Part shown: one piece after another, positions 25,468-35,164 of the stretch
How the letters are laid out: each line of letters starts with the position of its first letter
Position numbering within the stretch: position 1 is the first letter of the stretch
DNA from: Sandaracinaceae bacterium
Lineage (GTDB): Bacteria > Myxococcota_A > Polyangia > Polyangiales > Houyiibacteriaceae
Direction: 5' to 3'
NCBI GenBank assembly: GCA_016706685.1
Contig: JADJJE010000001.1
Coordinates: 124,001 to 188,000, forward strand
DNA: 64,000 nt
Notes under the pieces: model-generated
Told to the model about the DNA's origin: nothing
The model's database searches: none
What the model saw: only the letters and a program-made list of their open reading frames with translations
Program-made: the position numbers and the translations under genes

Positions 25468-27996
25468 TCAGGACGGATCCGGCTCGGTCGGCGAGGCCGC
25501 TGCGGGGCGCGCGGCCGCCTTCCGCTTCTGCGCGCGGCGCTCCAGCCACAGCAGCGTTGCGGGGATGGTCAGCACGGCGGCCGAGATGCAGGCCACCTCG
25601 CTGATGCCACCGGCGTCGCCAAAGGACTGGATGGCCTGGTTCCGCGACGAGTGAAGTGTGATGTAGCCGAGGATGGTGGTGATGGAGCACAGGATGACCG
25701 CGCCACCCGTCTCCGCGACCGCCGCTCGGACGGCCTCGGGGTTGCCTTCCGCCTCTTCCTGGACGTAGCGACGCACCACGTTGACCGCGTACTCCACCCC
25801 CAGGCCGAAGGCGATGGGAATGGCAATGAAGTTGAGGAAATTGATCTTCAGGCCCAGCACTGCCATGGACGCGCCCATGACGCTGATGCCCAGAAGCAGG
25901 CCGCCGAGCGTCACCAGCCGGTCGCGCCAGCGCCGGAACGAGAACGAGACCAGCAGTACGGTGAGCGCGAACGAGAGCGCGATGGTGCGCGGCGCGTCCT
26001 CGACGATGGAGTCCACCAGGTCGGCGAAAACCGTGGCCTCACCCGCCAGTGGTGGGCGGCTTCCGTCGGGCAGGCGGATTTCACGGATGTCGCGCGCCCA
26101 GCGGGTGAGGTAGCGACCATCCCAGATGCTGACGCCGCGCGCCCGCTCGATGGCGATCAAGCGACCGCGCGTTCCATCGCGCTCCGTGAAGCGCAGCGCG
26201 ATCTCGTCCGGCAGGTCGGCGTCGCCTATCGCACGCAGGTCCTCTGGCGGCATGTGCTCGTCGATGCGCGCCTGCTGCTCCTCGGTGGCGAAGGCTCGCG
26301 CCTCGACCAGCAGCTCGCGGATCTCGGCCACCACGGGGAGCTTCTCGGCCTGCTGCGTGGGCAGCAGGTCATTGATGCTGCGGACACGTCCATAGTTGGG
26401 TGGTTCGGTCGTGCGGCCAGCCTCGAGCTGGGCTTGGATGTCTGCCACCAAGGCGCGGTCCGGCAGGGCCATGGCGATGAACGACTGGTCGGTGGTGCCG
26501 CGCATCAGAGCGGACACACGCTTGTTGATCTGCCCGGCCCGCGAGGAGTCGGTCCGGTCGGAGCGCAGCTTGCGAAAGTCGTACTCGAGCGGGTCGTGGG
26601 CCACGGCATAGGCCACCGTCGCGAACGACGCGACGCCGAGGACGAGGGACACGAAGGCTATGAACCCCGGCCGGAAGCTGACGACGCGCCAGAAGAACGC
26701 GCCGAACACGTTGGTCTCACCCGCGAGGGTGGACACGGGCAACGGCCGGAAGCGCTCCCACATGGCCGTGGCGGCAGGCACCAACAGGAGCATCGCGGCC
26801 CACGCGAGCAACTGCCCGGCGCTGCCGATGATGCCGAAGTCATGGAAGCCACGGAAGTCCGTGGCGATGAGGGAGGCGTAGGCGGTGGCAGCCGTGGCAG
26901 CGGCCGCCAGCGTGCCCGCCCACGCACCCACGTGGGTGCGCTTCATGGCCTCGAGCACGGCGTGCCCCGCCCGACGCTCCTCGAAGTAGCGGGCCAGCCA
27001 CATGATCATGGGGTTGACGCCGTTGCCGAAGACGATGCTGCCGAGGAACGCCGTGGACGTGTTGAGCGCACCCACCATGACCTGCGCATAGGCAAAGGTG
27101 ACGAGCACCGGGACGATGAGCGACAAGCCGAGGATGGGGACCACCCGGGGGCGCCGAAAGAAGATGAGGATCGCGATCATGGAGAGCACGAGCGTGAGCC
27201 CACCGGCGACGGAGACCTCCTGGAGTATGGCGGCGTGCTCTTCCCGACTGACGATGACGTTTCCCGCGAGTTCGGCTGTGAGGTCCGGCCCGAAGGAGCT
27301 CACGTTGATGGCGTCGAGCTCGGCTTGAACCGCGCTGATGAGCGCGCCTGCCCCCTGGTTGTCGCCGCCGGTGAAGTCGCAGCGCACGAAGAACGCGCCG
27401 AGGTCGTGCTCGGGGGTGATGTAGAAACCACCCGGGTAGCGCTCGAGCCGTGCTTGGCTCTCCCGCGCGCGACCCTGCATGCGGGAGAGGATGACTTCCG
27501 GCGACTCGGGCTCCTCGTCGTCCAACATCACCATGAAGGGGTTGCGACGCATCTTCTCGTAGTCGACCCGCTCCTGCAGCGCGTCGCGGATCTCTTCGAG
27601 ATCGTCGAGTGGCGCGTAGAGGTGCCGATGCTCGTAGACGAAGTCGTCGTAGGCTCCGAGGGTGTAGTCCACGCTGCGGATGCCGTACGCGTCGAGCGCG
27701 GCCATCCGCGGTGCTGCCGCGCGGATGAACCTCTGCATGCCCTCGAGGTCACCCGAGGGGCTCTGCACCGCCACCGTGAGTGTCCTGAGCCCGCCAACGC
27801 GATCCCCGAGCGTCTCGAGGTCTCGCACACTCGGCTTGTTCTGCGGCAGGAGCGCCACGAACGACGTGTCGAGCGTGAGCTTGCGCACCAGCACCAGCGA
27901 GCCCGCCGAGATGGCGACCGCGATCAGGAGCACCAGGCCGGCGCGTTCGTATTGGAACTGTGCCAGCCGTGCGAGGAACGATTCGAAGCGCTTCAT
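25468..27996 (-). CDS. RND/MMPL-family exporter
   Basis: The 842-residue product has a single N-terminal membrane helix (GLVLLIAVAISAGSLVLVRK), a large periplasmic loop, then a five-helix bundle (GLTLVLSMIAILIFFRRP and following). The same pattern repeats in the second half (TIALSFALTVLLVSFSF, LNFIAIPIAFGLGVEYAVNV). This duplicated half-structure defines the RND superfamily, and conserved loops such as FGLGVEYAVNV match MMPL/HpnN-like exporters of lipids. The substrate is unknown, but hydrophobic lipids are typical. It follows a second MMPL gene by 35 nt. ATG 27996 is preferred to 28014. Confidence 0.88.
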   Translation of the reverse strand: MKRFESFLARLAQFQYERAGLVLLIAVAISAGSLVLVRKLTLDTSFVALLPQNKPSVRDLETLGDRVGGLRTLTVAVQSPSGDLEGMQRFIRAAAPRMAALDAYGIRSVDYTLGAYDDFVYEHRHLYAPLDDLEEIRDALQERVDYEKMRRNPFMVMLDDEEPESPEVILSRMQGRARESQARLERYPGGFYITPEHDLGAFFVRCDFTGGDNQGAGALISAVQAELDAINVSSFGPDLTAELAGNVIVSREEHAAILQEVSVAGGLTLVLSMIAILIFFRRPRVVPILGLSLIVPVLVTFAYAQVMVGALNTSTAFLGSIVFGNGVNPMIMWLARYFEERRAGHAVLEAMKRTHVGAWAGTLAAAATAATAYASLIATDFRGFHDFGIIGSAGQLLAWAAMLLLVPAATAMWERFRPLPVSTLAGETNVFGAFFWRVVSFRPGFIAFVSLVLGVASFATVAYAVAHDPLEYDFRKLRSDRTDSSRAGQINKRVSALMRGTTDQSFIAMALPDRALVADIQAQLEAGRTTEPPNYGRVRSINDLLPTQQAEKLPVVAEIRELLVEARAFATEEQQARIDEHMPPEDLRAIGDADLPDEIALRFTERDGTRGRLIAIERARGVSIWDGRYLTRWARDIREIRLPDGSRPPLAGEATVFADLVDSIVEDAPRTIALSFALTVLLVSFSFRRWRDRLVTLGGLLLGISVMGASMAVLGLKINFLNFIAIPIAFGLGVEYAVNVVRRYVQEEAEGNPEAVRAAVAETGGAVILCSITTILGYITLHSSRNQAIQSFGDAGGISEVACISAAVLTIPATLLWLERRAQKRKAAARPAAASPTEPDPS

Positions 27997-28031
27997 CGTG
28001 GGAGTGCCTACCACACGAAGCGCCCCAGGGC

Positions 28032-30434
28032 CTACCGCGCCGGGCCCTCGGGGCGCAGGAACAGGAGGGTGGTGGGAGACAACACGACGCTGGCGCAGAT
28101 GCCTGCTGCGGCCGTGATGCCCAAACCGGAGAGCACCGGGTGCTCGGAGAACGCCAACAAGCCGAAGCCCACCAGGGTGGTGGCGAACGCGACGAGCACG
28201 CCCAGGAGCGCGGCGTGCAGCGCGGGCTCGTCGCGCTCCGTGATGGCGTCCACCAGGAAGACGCCGTAGTCGTCGCCCATGCTGACCACGAAGAGGAGCG
28301 CCGTGAGGGTCACCAAGTCGAGCCCGCGACCCAACAGCGTGAGCACGCAGACGGTGACGCCCACCGCCAGCACCGAGGGCACCAGCACGGCGCAGGTGCG
28401 GCGCAGGTTGCGGTAGCGCAGCGCCAGCATGCTGAACACCGCTAGCAGCCCGAACCCCAGCTGCGTGAGCGTTCGCTGCTGGTACTCCCGGTGCGCTTGC
28501 CCGAACAGGTCCGACTGACGCAGGAACACCGCGTTGTCGACCGGCTGGAGCCGCGCCTCGAGCGCGTCTGCGTCGGTGACGCCGTGCAGGAACGTGACGA
28601 AGCCCACGCGCCCCTCGAGCGCTACGCGGAACGGCCGCACCATGGACGCGAGCGGCGACCCCAAGAGGTCGTCATGGGTGAGCGGCGCGGGCTGCTCGGA
28701 CGCGAGCGCATCGAAGAACGGCGCAAAGCCGGCCACGGCAAATCCCTCCTCGGCGAACACCCGCTCGAAGCGCGCGCGCAGCGTGGGGTCGCCCACGATC
28801 ACGTCGCGCACCTCGCGCTGCGTGGTGGCGCTCGGCAAGAACAGCGAGATGGTGCGGTGGCCGTCGAGCTCGCCGGCGGCCTCACCCTGCTGCAGCGCCG
28901 CATGCACGCGCTCGCTCGCCTGCAGCGCTTGCTCCTCGGTGTCGCCCAGCGCGACCACGAAGCGCATTTGCTCGAAGTGGGCCACCTTGCTGCGGACGCG
29001 CGCGTCTTCGGCGAAGATGCCCGGATCGAGGCGCCCGAGGCTGGCGAAGTCTTCGTTCCAGCGCGCGCGCGGCAGGACGACCGCCACGAACACGGCGGTG
29101 ACCGCAGGAAAGACCCACAGCCAGCGCCGCTGCGTGCGGAGCGCGTCGAAGCCTCGGGCCAGCGCGTCCACCACACGCGAGCGCAGCGCCACCGGGCGAA
29201 ACGTGGCCGGCATGAGCGCGGGCAGCATGTAGCGCGTGGCGAGGTACGCGGCGAACATGCCGCTCACGGAGAAGCACGCCACCTCTCGGAGCCCCGAGAG
29301 CGACGAGGGAGCCAGCGCCAAGAAGCCCGTGATGGTGGTGGCGGCGCCCGTGGCGAGCGACCTGCCGATGGTGGCGAACGAGGCGTTCCCCTCCTGTGTC
29401 CCGGCGTGGAGCGCGTGGAAGCAGTAGACGTGCACCACGTAGTCCACCGACAGGCCGATGAGCGACGCGCCGAAGGCCATGGTGATGCCGTGAACGCGCC
29501 CGAAGAGCAGCAAGACCACGAACGAACCCGCCAGCACACCAGCACCCACGGGGATGGAAGCCAGGGCGAGCAGACGGAAGCTGCGGAAGAGCCCGAACAG
29601 CATGGCCCCGATGAGGAGCATGGAGAGCGTGGAGACCCGCTGGATGTCGCCCTTGATGGCGGTCGCGGCGCGCGTGGCGAAGCGGTTCAGCCCGCTCTGG
29701 TCGAGCTCGAGCGTGCCGTCGAAGGAGCGGTCCACGCGCGCGAACGCGCGCCCAATCCCCGCGATGACGGGCGCCTGCACGTCGGCGTCGAACGCCGAGC
29801 TGCGCGTGCTGAGGAACAGCACGGCGGTGCGCTGGTCGCTGGCGATGAACCGCCCGTCCCGCACGGTGAGGTCGTTGGCCGCGGAGCCGCGCAACCCCTG
29901 AAAGAGGCCCGGAACGATCTGAAACGGGTCGCGCGGCGCGACGCGGCTGAGCATGGGCGCCATGGGGCTGGCGAGGGCCGTGCGCAGCTCCACGGCCGCG
30001 CGCGTGAGCCCGGCGTCGGCGATGCGTGCCCGCGCTTGCGGTGCGTCCGGCGCCAGGAAGCCGAAGCGGCGGGGCTCGTACAGCTCGAAGAGGCCGCGCT
30101 CCACGCCCTCGGCCGGGCCGCCCTCGAGCGCCGCGATCTCGGGGGCCACCGACGTCTCCTGCCGAAGCGCGCTCTCGAAGGCGCGGCTCGCGCGCACGGC
30201 GGTGTCGGCGTCCGGTGCGCTCAGCGCGAAGATCATGGTGCGGCTGAGCTCGCTCTGAGCGATCTGATGCGAGAGCGCACCCAGCTCACGGTCGTCCGCC
30301 TCGGGCAGGAAAGCGTAGAGGTCGGTGGTCACCTCGAAGCGCAGCGCCACGAACGCGCCCAGCGCGAGCAGCACGCAGGTGCCGATCACGAGCGGGCGGT
30401 ACTTGGCGATGAGCGGTGTGGGGCGCGTGGTCAT
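28032..30434 (-). CDS. RND/MMPL-family predicted exporter
   Basis: The 800-residue protein has the same duplicated RND layout as its neighbour: an N-terminal helix (LVIGTCVLLALGAFVALRF), a periplasmic loop starting DLYAFLPEADDRELG, and two membrane bundles (SMLLIGAMLFGLFRSFRLLA, GASLIGLSVDYVVHVYCF; VTLTALLFVVSMGDDYGVFLV). The intramembrane Asp residues in SVDYVV and MGDDYG fit proton coupling. The sequence resembles predicted exporters that accompany fatty-acid or aryl-polyene genes, though none are seen here. Two different MMPL genes in tandem suggest a heteromeric or sequential lipid export step. ATG 30434 is used because the upstream extension runs into the CNNM gene. Confidence 0.88.
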   Translation of the reverse strand: MTTRPTPLIAKYRPLVIGTCVLLALGAFVALRFEVTTDLYAFLPEADDRELGALSHQIAQSELSRTMIFALSAPDADTAVRASRAFESALRQETSVAPEIAALEGGPAEGVERGLFELYEPRRFGFLAPDAPQARARIADAGLTRAAVELRTALASPMAPMLSRVAPRDPFQIVPGLFQGLRGSAANDLTVRDGRFIASDQRTAVLFLSTRSSAFDADVQAPVIAGIGRAFARVDRSFDGTLELDQSGLNRFATRAATAIKGDIQRVSTLSMLLIGAMLFGLFRSFRLLALASIPVGAGVLAGSFVVLLLFGRVHGITMAFGASLIGLSVDYVVHVYCFHALHAGTQEGNASFATIGRSLATGAATTITGFLALAPSSLSGLREVACFSVSGMFAAYLATRYMLPALMPATFRPVALRSRVVDALARGFDALRTQRRWLWVFPAVTAVFVAVVLPRARWNEDFASLGRLDPGIFAEDARVRSKVAHFEQMRFVVALGDTEEQALQASERVHAALQQGEAAGELDGHRTISLFLPSATTQREVRDVIVGDPTLRARFERVFAEEGFAVAGFAPFFDALASEQPAPLTHDDLLGSPLASMVRPFRVALEGRVGFVTFLHGVTDADALEARLQPVDNAVFLRQSDLFGQAHREYQQRTLTQLGFGLLAVFSMLALRYRNLRRTCAVLVPSVLAVGVTVCVLTLLGRGLDLVTLTALLFVVSMGDDYGVFLVDAITERDEPALHAALLGVLVAFATTLVGFGLLAFSEHPVLSGLGITAAAGICASVVLSPTTLLFLRPEGPAR

Positions 30435-30441
30435 GGGCACT

Positions 30442-31524
30442 TCAGGAGGCCTGCTCGGAGTTGCCGCGCCTCCCGGTGGCCCGCCGCGAGTCGTCGCGGA
30501 TCTTGCCCACCAGCTCTTCGAGCACGTCTTCCAACGTGACGATGCCGAGCGGCTCGGCCGGCGCCTCGGCGTCTGCTTCGAGCACCACCGCGAGGTGCGC
30601 ATTGGTGCGTTGCATCTGCACCATGACCTCGCGCAGCGAGTCGGTCACCCGCACCGAGGGCAGCGGGCGAACGTGGCGTGGGTCCATGGGCTTCCGACGC
30701 GCCTGCGGGTCGTTCTCGAGCAGGTCTTTGATGTGCACGTAGCCCACCAACTGGTCCCCCTGCGCGCGCAACGGAAAGCGCGAGAAGCTGTCGGCCGCGG
30801 CGGCCTCGGCCTGGGCCGGAGTGACCCCCAGCGGCAGCGTGCGGACGTGCGCCATGGGCACCAGCACCGAGCGCACGTCACGCTCCGTGAAGTTGAGCGC
30901 TCCCAGCAACAGGCGCTCGTCGTTGAGCTCGATCAGCCCTCCGTCCAGCGACTCCTCCACCAGGTCGGCCACTTCGTCGCGCGTGAACGCGCTGGTGACC
31001 TCGTGCTTGGGCTCGATGCCCACTAGGCGCAGCATCACGTTGGACACCCCGTTGAGCAGCCACAGCACGGGATAGAGCATCCATACGATGACCACCAGCA
31101 GCGGCGCCATGAGCAGCGCGGCGCGCTCGGGCTCTGCCAGGGCCAGGTTCTTGGGCACCATCTCGCCGATGATCACGTGCAGGAACGTGACCAGCGTGAG
31201 TGCCAGCGTGAACGAGATGGGGTGCAGGAACGCCGCAGGGACCCCGGCGAGCTCCATGGGCACCTCCATGAGGTGCGCGATGGCCGGCTCGCTGAGCGAG
31301 CCCAGCGCCAACGAAGCGATGGTGATGCCGAGCTGAGCCCCGGCCATCATGAGCGACACGTGCTCCATCGCATACAGCGTGACCTTGGCGGGCAGCGAGC
31401 CCCCCTCGGCGCGCGGCTCGATCTTGGTGCGACGCACGGAGATGAGGGCGAACTCGGCCGCCACGAAGAACGCGTTGAGCACCAAGAGGCCAACCGTGAG
31501 CACCAGCCCGAGCACGTCGTTCAT
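30442..31524 (-). CDS. CNNM/CorC-like (HlyC/CorC family) membrane protein, short form
   Basis: The 360-residue protein has the DUF21/CNNM transmembrane domain (LGLVLTVGLLVLNAFFVAAEFALISVRRTKIE, LVTFLHVIIGEMVPKNLALA). A pair of CBS domains follows (SVLVPMAHVRTLPL, VRVTDSLREVMVQMQRTNAHLAVVLE, GIVTLEDVLEELVGKI). The family is linked to Mg2+ or Co2+ transport and membrane repair. It lacks the C-terminal CorC_HlyC domain present in its neighbour. Its ATG overlaps the stop of the upstream paralogue by 4 nt, so the two are translationally coupled and may work as a heteromer. Confidence 0.9.
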   Translation of the reverse strand: MNDVLGLVLTVGLLVLNAFFVAAEFALISVRRTKIEPRAEGGSLPAKVTLYAMEHVSLMMAGAQLGITIASLALGSLSEPAIAHLMEVPMELAGVPAAFLHPISFTLALTLVTFLHVIIGEMVPKNLALAEPERAALLMAPLLVVIVWMLYPVLWLLNGVSNVMLRLVGIEPKHEVTSAFTRDEVADLVEESLDGGLIELNDERLLLGALNFTERDVRSVLVPMAHVRTLPLGVTPAQAEAAAADSFSRFPLRAQGDQLVGYVHIKDLLENDPQARRKPMDPRHVRPLPSVRVTDSLREVMVQMQRTNAHLAVVLEADAEAPAEPLGIVTLEDVLEELVGKIRDDSRRATGRRGNSEQAS

Positions 31525-32885
31525 GGCTCGTCCTCGACATCGGGCACGCCCTCGAAGGAGACCAGGCGCAAGTGGACGGCGTCCACGCGGTGCCCGTCCA
31601 CCTCGGTCACGACGATTTCCACGGTGCGCGGGTCATCGCCGCCCGTGGGCTCCTCCTCGACGAGCACGGTGTCGCCCACCTCGCCCAGACGCCCCAGCTC
31701 GAACGTGACCAGCCCTCCGATGGTGTCGTAGGTGTCGCTCTCCGGGATGTGCAGCCCGGTGAGCTCGTTCACCGAGTCCACGCGCATCAGGCCAGAGAGG
31801 TCCCAGCTGCCATCGGATGCGTGCACCGGGTCTTCCTCGTAGTCGTGCTCGTCGCGCACGTCCCCGACGATCTCTTCCACCAGGTCCTCGAAGGTGACCA
31901 GCCCCACCAGCGAGCCGAACTCGTCCACCAGCAGCGCCATGTGGCGCCCGCTCGCGCGCAGGTCGTCCATGAGGTCATCGAGTGGGATGGAGTCCGGCAC
32001 GAAGTTCGCCTCGGCCAGGATGGACGTGACCGGCGTGACCGCCCGCTTCTCGAAGGGGATGCGCAGCGCGGCGCGCACCTCGATGACGCCGATGATCTGG
32101 ACGTCACCGCCCTGCACGCCTCCGCTGACGGGGAAGCGGGAGTGTCCAGTCTCCTTCGCCAGCGCGATGAACTCGGCGACGGTGGCCTCCATGGGCACCG
32201 AGATGAGCTGCGGGCGCGGCGTCATGGCGTCGCGGGCGTAGCGCTCGCCGAACGCCAGCGAGCGCTCCATCAGCTCGGCGGTCTCGCGCGCGAGCGTCCC
32301 TTGCTTCGCCGAGTGGCGCACCAGGGCGGTGAGCTCTTCGGCGGAGCGCGCCGAGGCCAGCTCCTCCTGCGGCTCCACACCCAGCTTGCCGAGGATGCGG
32401 TTGGCCACCCCGTTGGTGAAGCGGATGGGCCACGCCATGCCGGCGGTGAACGCGCGGTGCAAGCCTTGCACGGCGCGCGCCGTGGCCATGGGGCGCGCGA
32501 TGGCCAGGTTCTTGGGGAGCAGCTCCCCGAACAGCATGGTGGTAGCCGTGGCGACCACCAGCGACACCGTGATGGAGGCCGCGCCCACGGACGCAGCAGG
32601 CACACCCAGGTGCAGCAGCAGCGGGAGGATCAGCACCGCGATGGACGGCTCGGCCAGGAAGCCGATGGCGAGGTTGGTGATGGTGATGCCCAGCTGAGCG
32701 CCCGACAGCTGCGTGGAGAGCGAGCGCAGCGCGGTGGCCACGCCCTCGGCCTTCTTGTCACCTTCGCTCGCCGCCGCCTCCACGGACGCGCGGTTCACGG
32801 TGATGAAGGCGAACTCCGCCGCCACGAAGACACCGCAGGCCACCACCAACAAGCCCGCGAGCCCGAGCAGGAGCGCGGGGGTCAT
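31521..32885 (-). CDS. CNNM/CorC-like membrane protein, long form
   Basis: The 454-residue paralogue begins MTPALLLGLAGLLVVACGVFVAAEFAF, the DUF21 transmembrane entry, with ATTMLFGELLPKNLAIARP further on. Two CBS domains follow (AMTPRPQLISVPMEATVAEFI, SGRHMALLVDEFGSLVGLVTFEDLVEEIVGDV). The CorC_HlyC domain is last (DGSWDLSGLMRVDSVNELTGL, TYDTIGGLVTFELGRLGEVGD). The family acts in divalent-cation handling at the inner membrane. The internal ATG 32885 is preferred to 32900. It is probably the first gene of a minus-strand unit of CNNM, CNNM, MMPL, MMPL and perhaps the DUF1517-like gene. Confidence 0.92.
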   Translation of the reverse strand: MTPALLLGLAGLLVVACGVFVAAEFAFITVNRASVEAAASEGDKKAEGVATALRSLSTQLSGAQLGITITNLAIGFLAEPSIAVLILPLLLHLGVPAASVGAASITVSLVVATATTMLFGELLPKNLAIARPMATARAVQGLHRAFTAGMAWPIRFTNGVANRILGKLGVEPQEELASARSAEELTALVRHSAKQGTLARETAELMERSLAFGERYARDAMTPRPQLISVPMEATVAEFIALAKETGHSRFPVSGGVQGGDVQIIGVIEVRAALRIPFEKRAVTPVTSILAEANFVPDSIPLDDLMDDLRASGRHMALLVDEFGSLVGLVTFEDLVEEIVGDVRDEHDYEEDPVHASDGSWDLSGLMRVDSVNELTGLHIPESDTYDTIGGLVTFELGRLGEVGDTVLVEEEPTGGDDPRTVEIVVTEVDGHRVDAVHLRLVSFEGVPDVEDEP

Positions 32886-33034
32886 GGGCACACCCCGCAC
32901 GAGACCATGGGATGGTCGGTTCGCCGCGGGTCGGGATCACTGGGGGCAAGCATCGTCGTCATCCGCCGGGGGGCAGCGCTGCCCTACCCCGTGGTCATAC
33001 GCCGCGCAAGCCCGCAGGCGCTCTCGGGGGCAGC

Positions 33035-35065
33035 TCAGGCCCCGTCTGGCGTGCCCTCCGCGATGCCCTTGTCGATGCCCGCAGCCATGCGCGAAAGAGC
33101 TGCAAACCGGCCACGTGGCGCTGTGGCGCCCGGGGGCAGAGCGGCCGCGGCAGCCTTGGTCTCGGCCGAGAGCACGCTCACCAGGCCGTTCAAGATGCCC
33201 ACGTAGTAGCGCAGCTGCTCGGTCACGTCGTCGGTGGCGGGAGACGACGCGTAGCGGTAGCCGGCGCCAATCACGCTCTGCATGGTGGCCCGGTCCGGGA
33301 ACTTGAAGTTGGCCGCCAACGCCAGGCCGAACATGGTGCCGAACTGCTCGATGAGGTCCATGGGGTCCACCGGGTTGGACGCCTGGTAGGCCGCCTTCGC
33401 GAAGGCGATGGTGGTGAAGCTCTTGAGGATGTCGCGGACCTTCGCCACCGGGATGTCGGTGGTGGGCCCGGGCAGGCTCACCTTTGGGGGTGTGGACGGA
33501 TAGGTGGCGTCGATGCGCGTGTCGTAGGTGCGGCCCAGCGCCTTGGCCACCTGGTTGGCCACGAAGCGGCCCTCGTTGATGGCACCGTCCATGTACCCGA
33601 GGCTGTGGCGGATGTCGGAGTACTTCTGTGTGGCGGGGTCGAAGTAGCGGGACACGCTGCCCGGGTCCACCTTGCGCGCCAGCTCGGCGGCCGCGAACCA
33701 CACGTTCCCGTCCAGCGCCTGGTTGAGGGTCTTGGCGGGGGCGGCCGGTCCTGTGAGCATGTTGGGCCCGAACACGGTGTTGGGGCCGCCTCCCGAGAAG
33801 GGGGTGTACTCGTTCCAGGTGAAGAGCTGGAGCCCCACGAACAGCCCGCCGTCCACCAGCGCGCGCGGGTCGTCGAACAGGAAGCACAGGTTCTTCGTGA
33901 CCAGCTCCGTCACGGCCTCCTTCGACGGGTTGGGGCCCAGGTCGGTCACGTAGTCGCCGATGGTGAACGTCATCAGGCACCACACGCCAGACCCGTCTTC
34001 CGGCGAGTAGTCCATGACCCACGTCACGGGGAAGCTGGAGGCGCCGGAGTAGCCCGTGTACGCGAGCGTGTGGCTGCTGCGCCACCAGGGCTCCGAGTAG
34101 AAGAGCATGCACTTGATGGTGCGGCCCATGGGCTGGTCGCAGAGCGCCTTGTAGCCGTCCGGGAGCGCGGGCGTGAACGCGAGCTTGCCCACCGTGTGCG
34201 GAGACATGGCCACCACCACCTGGCTGGCCTCCCAGACATCGCCGCTCGCCGTGGTGACCGTCACGGTGGCATCGCCGCGCGTGATGTCGCTGACGACGGC
34301 GCCGAACGTGATCTTGTCGCGGATGGGGTCCGCCACCTTCTGCACGAGCGCGTCCACACCGCACCGCAGGTAGTACTGTTGCGGGCCGCCCTCTTCGTCG
34401 TTGCACTCTTGCAGGAAGCCGTCGTTGCACGCCGAGTACCAAAAGAAATAGAAGGGCGAGATCTGCGGGGGCTCCACGGAGATGACCGCGTTCACCGCCA
34501 CGGACACCAGGCTGCGCGCACCCGGCGGCATCCAGTCGGCGCCCAGCCACTCGTCCATGGCGAGCTGGTCGAGGGCCAGCAGCTCCTTCGGTGAGTTCCA
34601 CGGCTCGAGCACGTCGATGGCGCGCTCGATGGTCTGGATCTGGTCGATCATGAGCACGGTCGCGAGCAGGTCGAACAAGCCGATGCCTGGGGGCAGGCCG
34701 CCGATGTCGAACAGGCACTTGTCGCGGTCGTAGCAGTAGCGCTTTCCGTCCACGAGCATGATCTGCTCGCGGTAGGGCTTGCGCAGCGCGTACCCGTCCA
34801 CCAGCTGGTCGGGGCAGTGCTCCTGGATGAGCGCCCAGATCGCGGTCTGATCCTGGCCCACGTACTGCGCGCCGTGCTCCCAATAGAGCTTGTGGGGGCT
34901 GCTGGGGTTGGGGTTGTACTCGAAGGAGTACGCACGGCCGCCGAGACGCACCGGGTCCGCCTCCAGCAGCTGGAAGTCCACGCCCAGCTTCGCGAGCTCC
35001 GTCGCCGCCGACACGCCCGTCCAGCCACCCCCAATGATCAACACGTCGGTCTGCTTCTTGGCCAT
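33035..35065 (-). CDS. Flavin-containing amine oxidoreductase family protein
   Basis: The 676-residue product begins with a Rossmann FAD site, VLIIGGGWTGVSAATELAKLGVDFQLLEADP, and then RLGGRAYSF, the GGR motif of amine-oxidase-like flavoenzymes. The C-terminal flavin-binding segment is less classical (YMDGAINEGRFVANQVAKAL replaces the usual GAxxxG part but keeps the GAIxSG-like turn). About 130 extra residues follow it, a region unlike known enzymes. Substrate is unknown: amines, polyenes and protoporphyrin are handled by the family. GGAGG five bases before ATG 35065 fixes the start. It is divergent from the giant kinase gene. Confidence 0.83.
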   Translation of the reverse strand: MAKKQTDVLIIGGGWTGVSAATELAKLGVDFQLLEADPVRLGGRAYSFEYNPNPSSPHKLYWEHGAQYVGQDQTAIWALIQEHCPDQLVDGYALRKPYREQIMLVDGKRYCYDRDKCLFDIGGLPPGIGLFDLLATVLMIDQIQTIERAIDVLEPWNSPKELLALDQLAMDEWLGADWMPPGARSLVSVAVNAVISVEPPQISPFYFFWYSACNDGFLQECNDEEGGPQQYYLRCGVDALVQKVADPIRDKITFGAVVSDITRGDATVTVTTASGDVWEASQVVVAMSPHTVGKLAFTPALPDGYKALCDQPMGRTIKCMLFYSEPWWRSSHTLAYTGYSGASSFPVTWVMDYSPEDGSGVWCLMTFTIGDYVTDLGPNPSKEAVTELVTKNLCFLFDDPRALVDGGLFVGLQLFTWNEYTPFSGGGPNTVFGPNMLTGPAAPAKTLNQALDGNVWFAAAELARKVDPGSVSRYFDPATQKYSDIRHSLGYMDGAINEGRFVANQVAKALGRTYDTRIDATYPSTPPKVSLPGPTTDIPVAKVRDILKSFTTIAFAKAAYQASNPVDPMDLIEQFGTMFGLALAANFKFPDRATMQSVIGAGYRYASSPATDDVTEQLRYYVGILNGLVSVLSAETKAAAAALPPGATAPRGRFAALSRMAAGIDKGIAEGTPDGA

Positions 35066-35164
35066 CGCTACCTCCATCGGTGGCCTGTGGGTGTATCACG
35101 CACGCCGCTCGGAACCTACGCCGCAGACGGCCGCGTGAGGGACGTGGTATGAGTCGCGGCGCGC

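Noticed and set aside
25651..30539. Long plus-strand frames (872 and 682 residues) opposite the MMPL genes
   Set aside because: They are dominated by Arg, His, Glu and Gly and lack any motif, whereas the minus-strand frames show clear RND/MMPL architecture.
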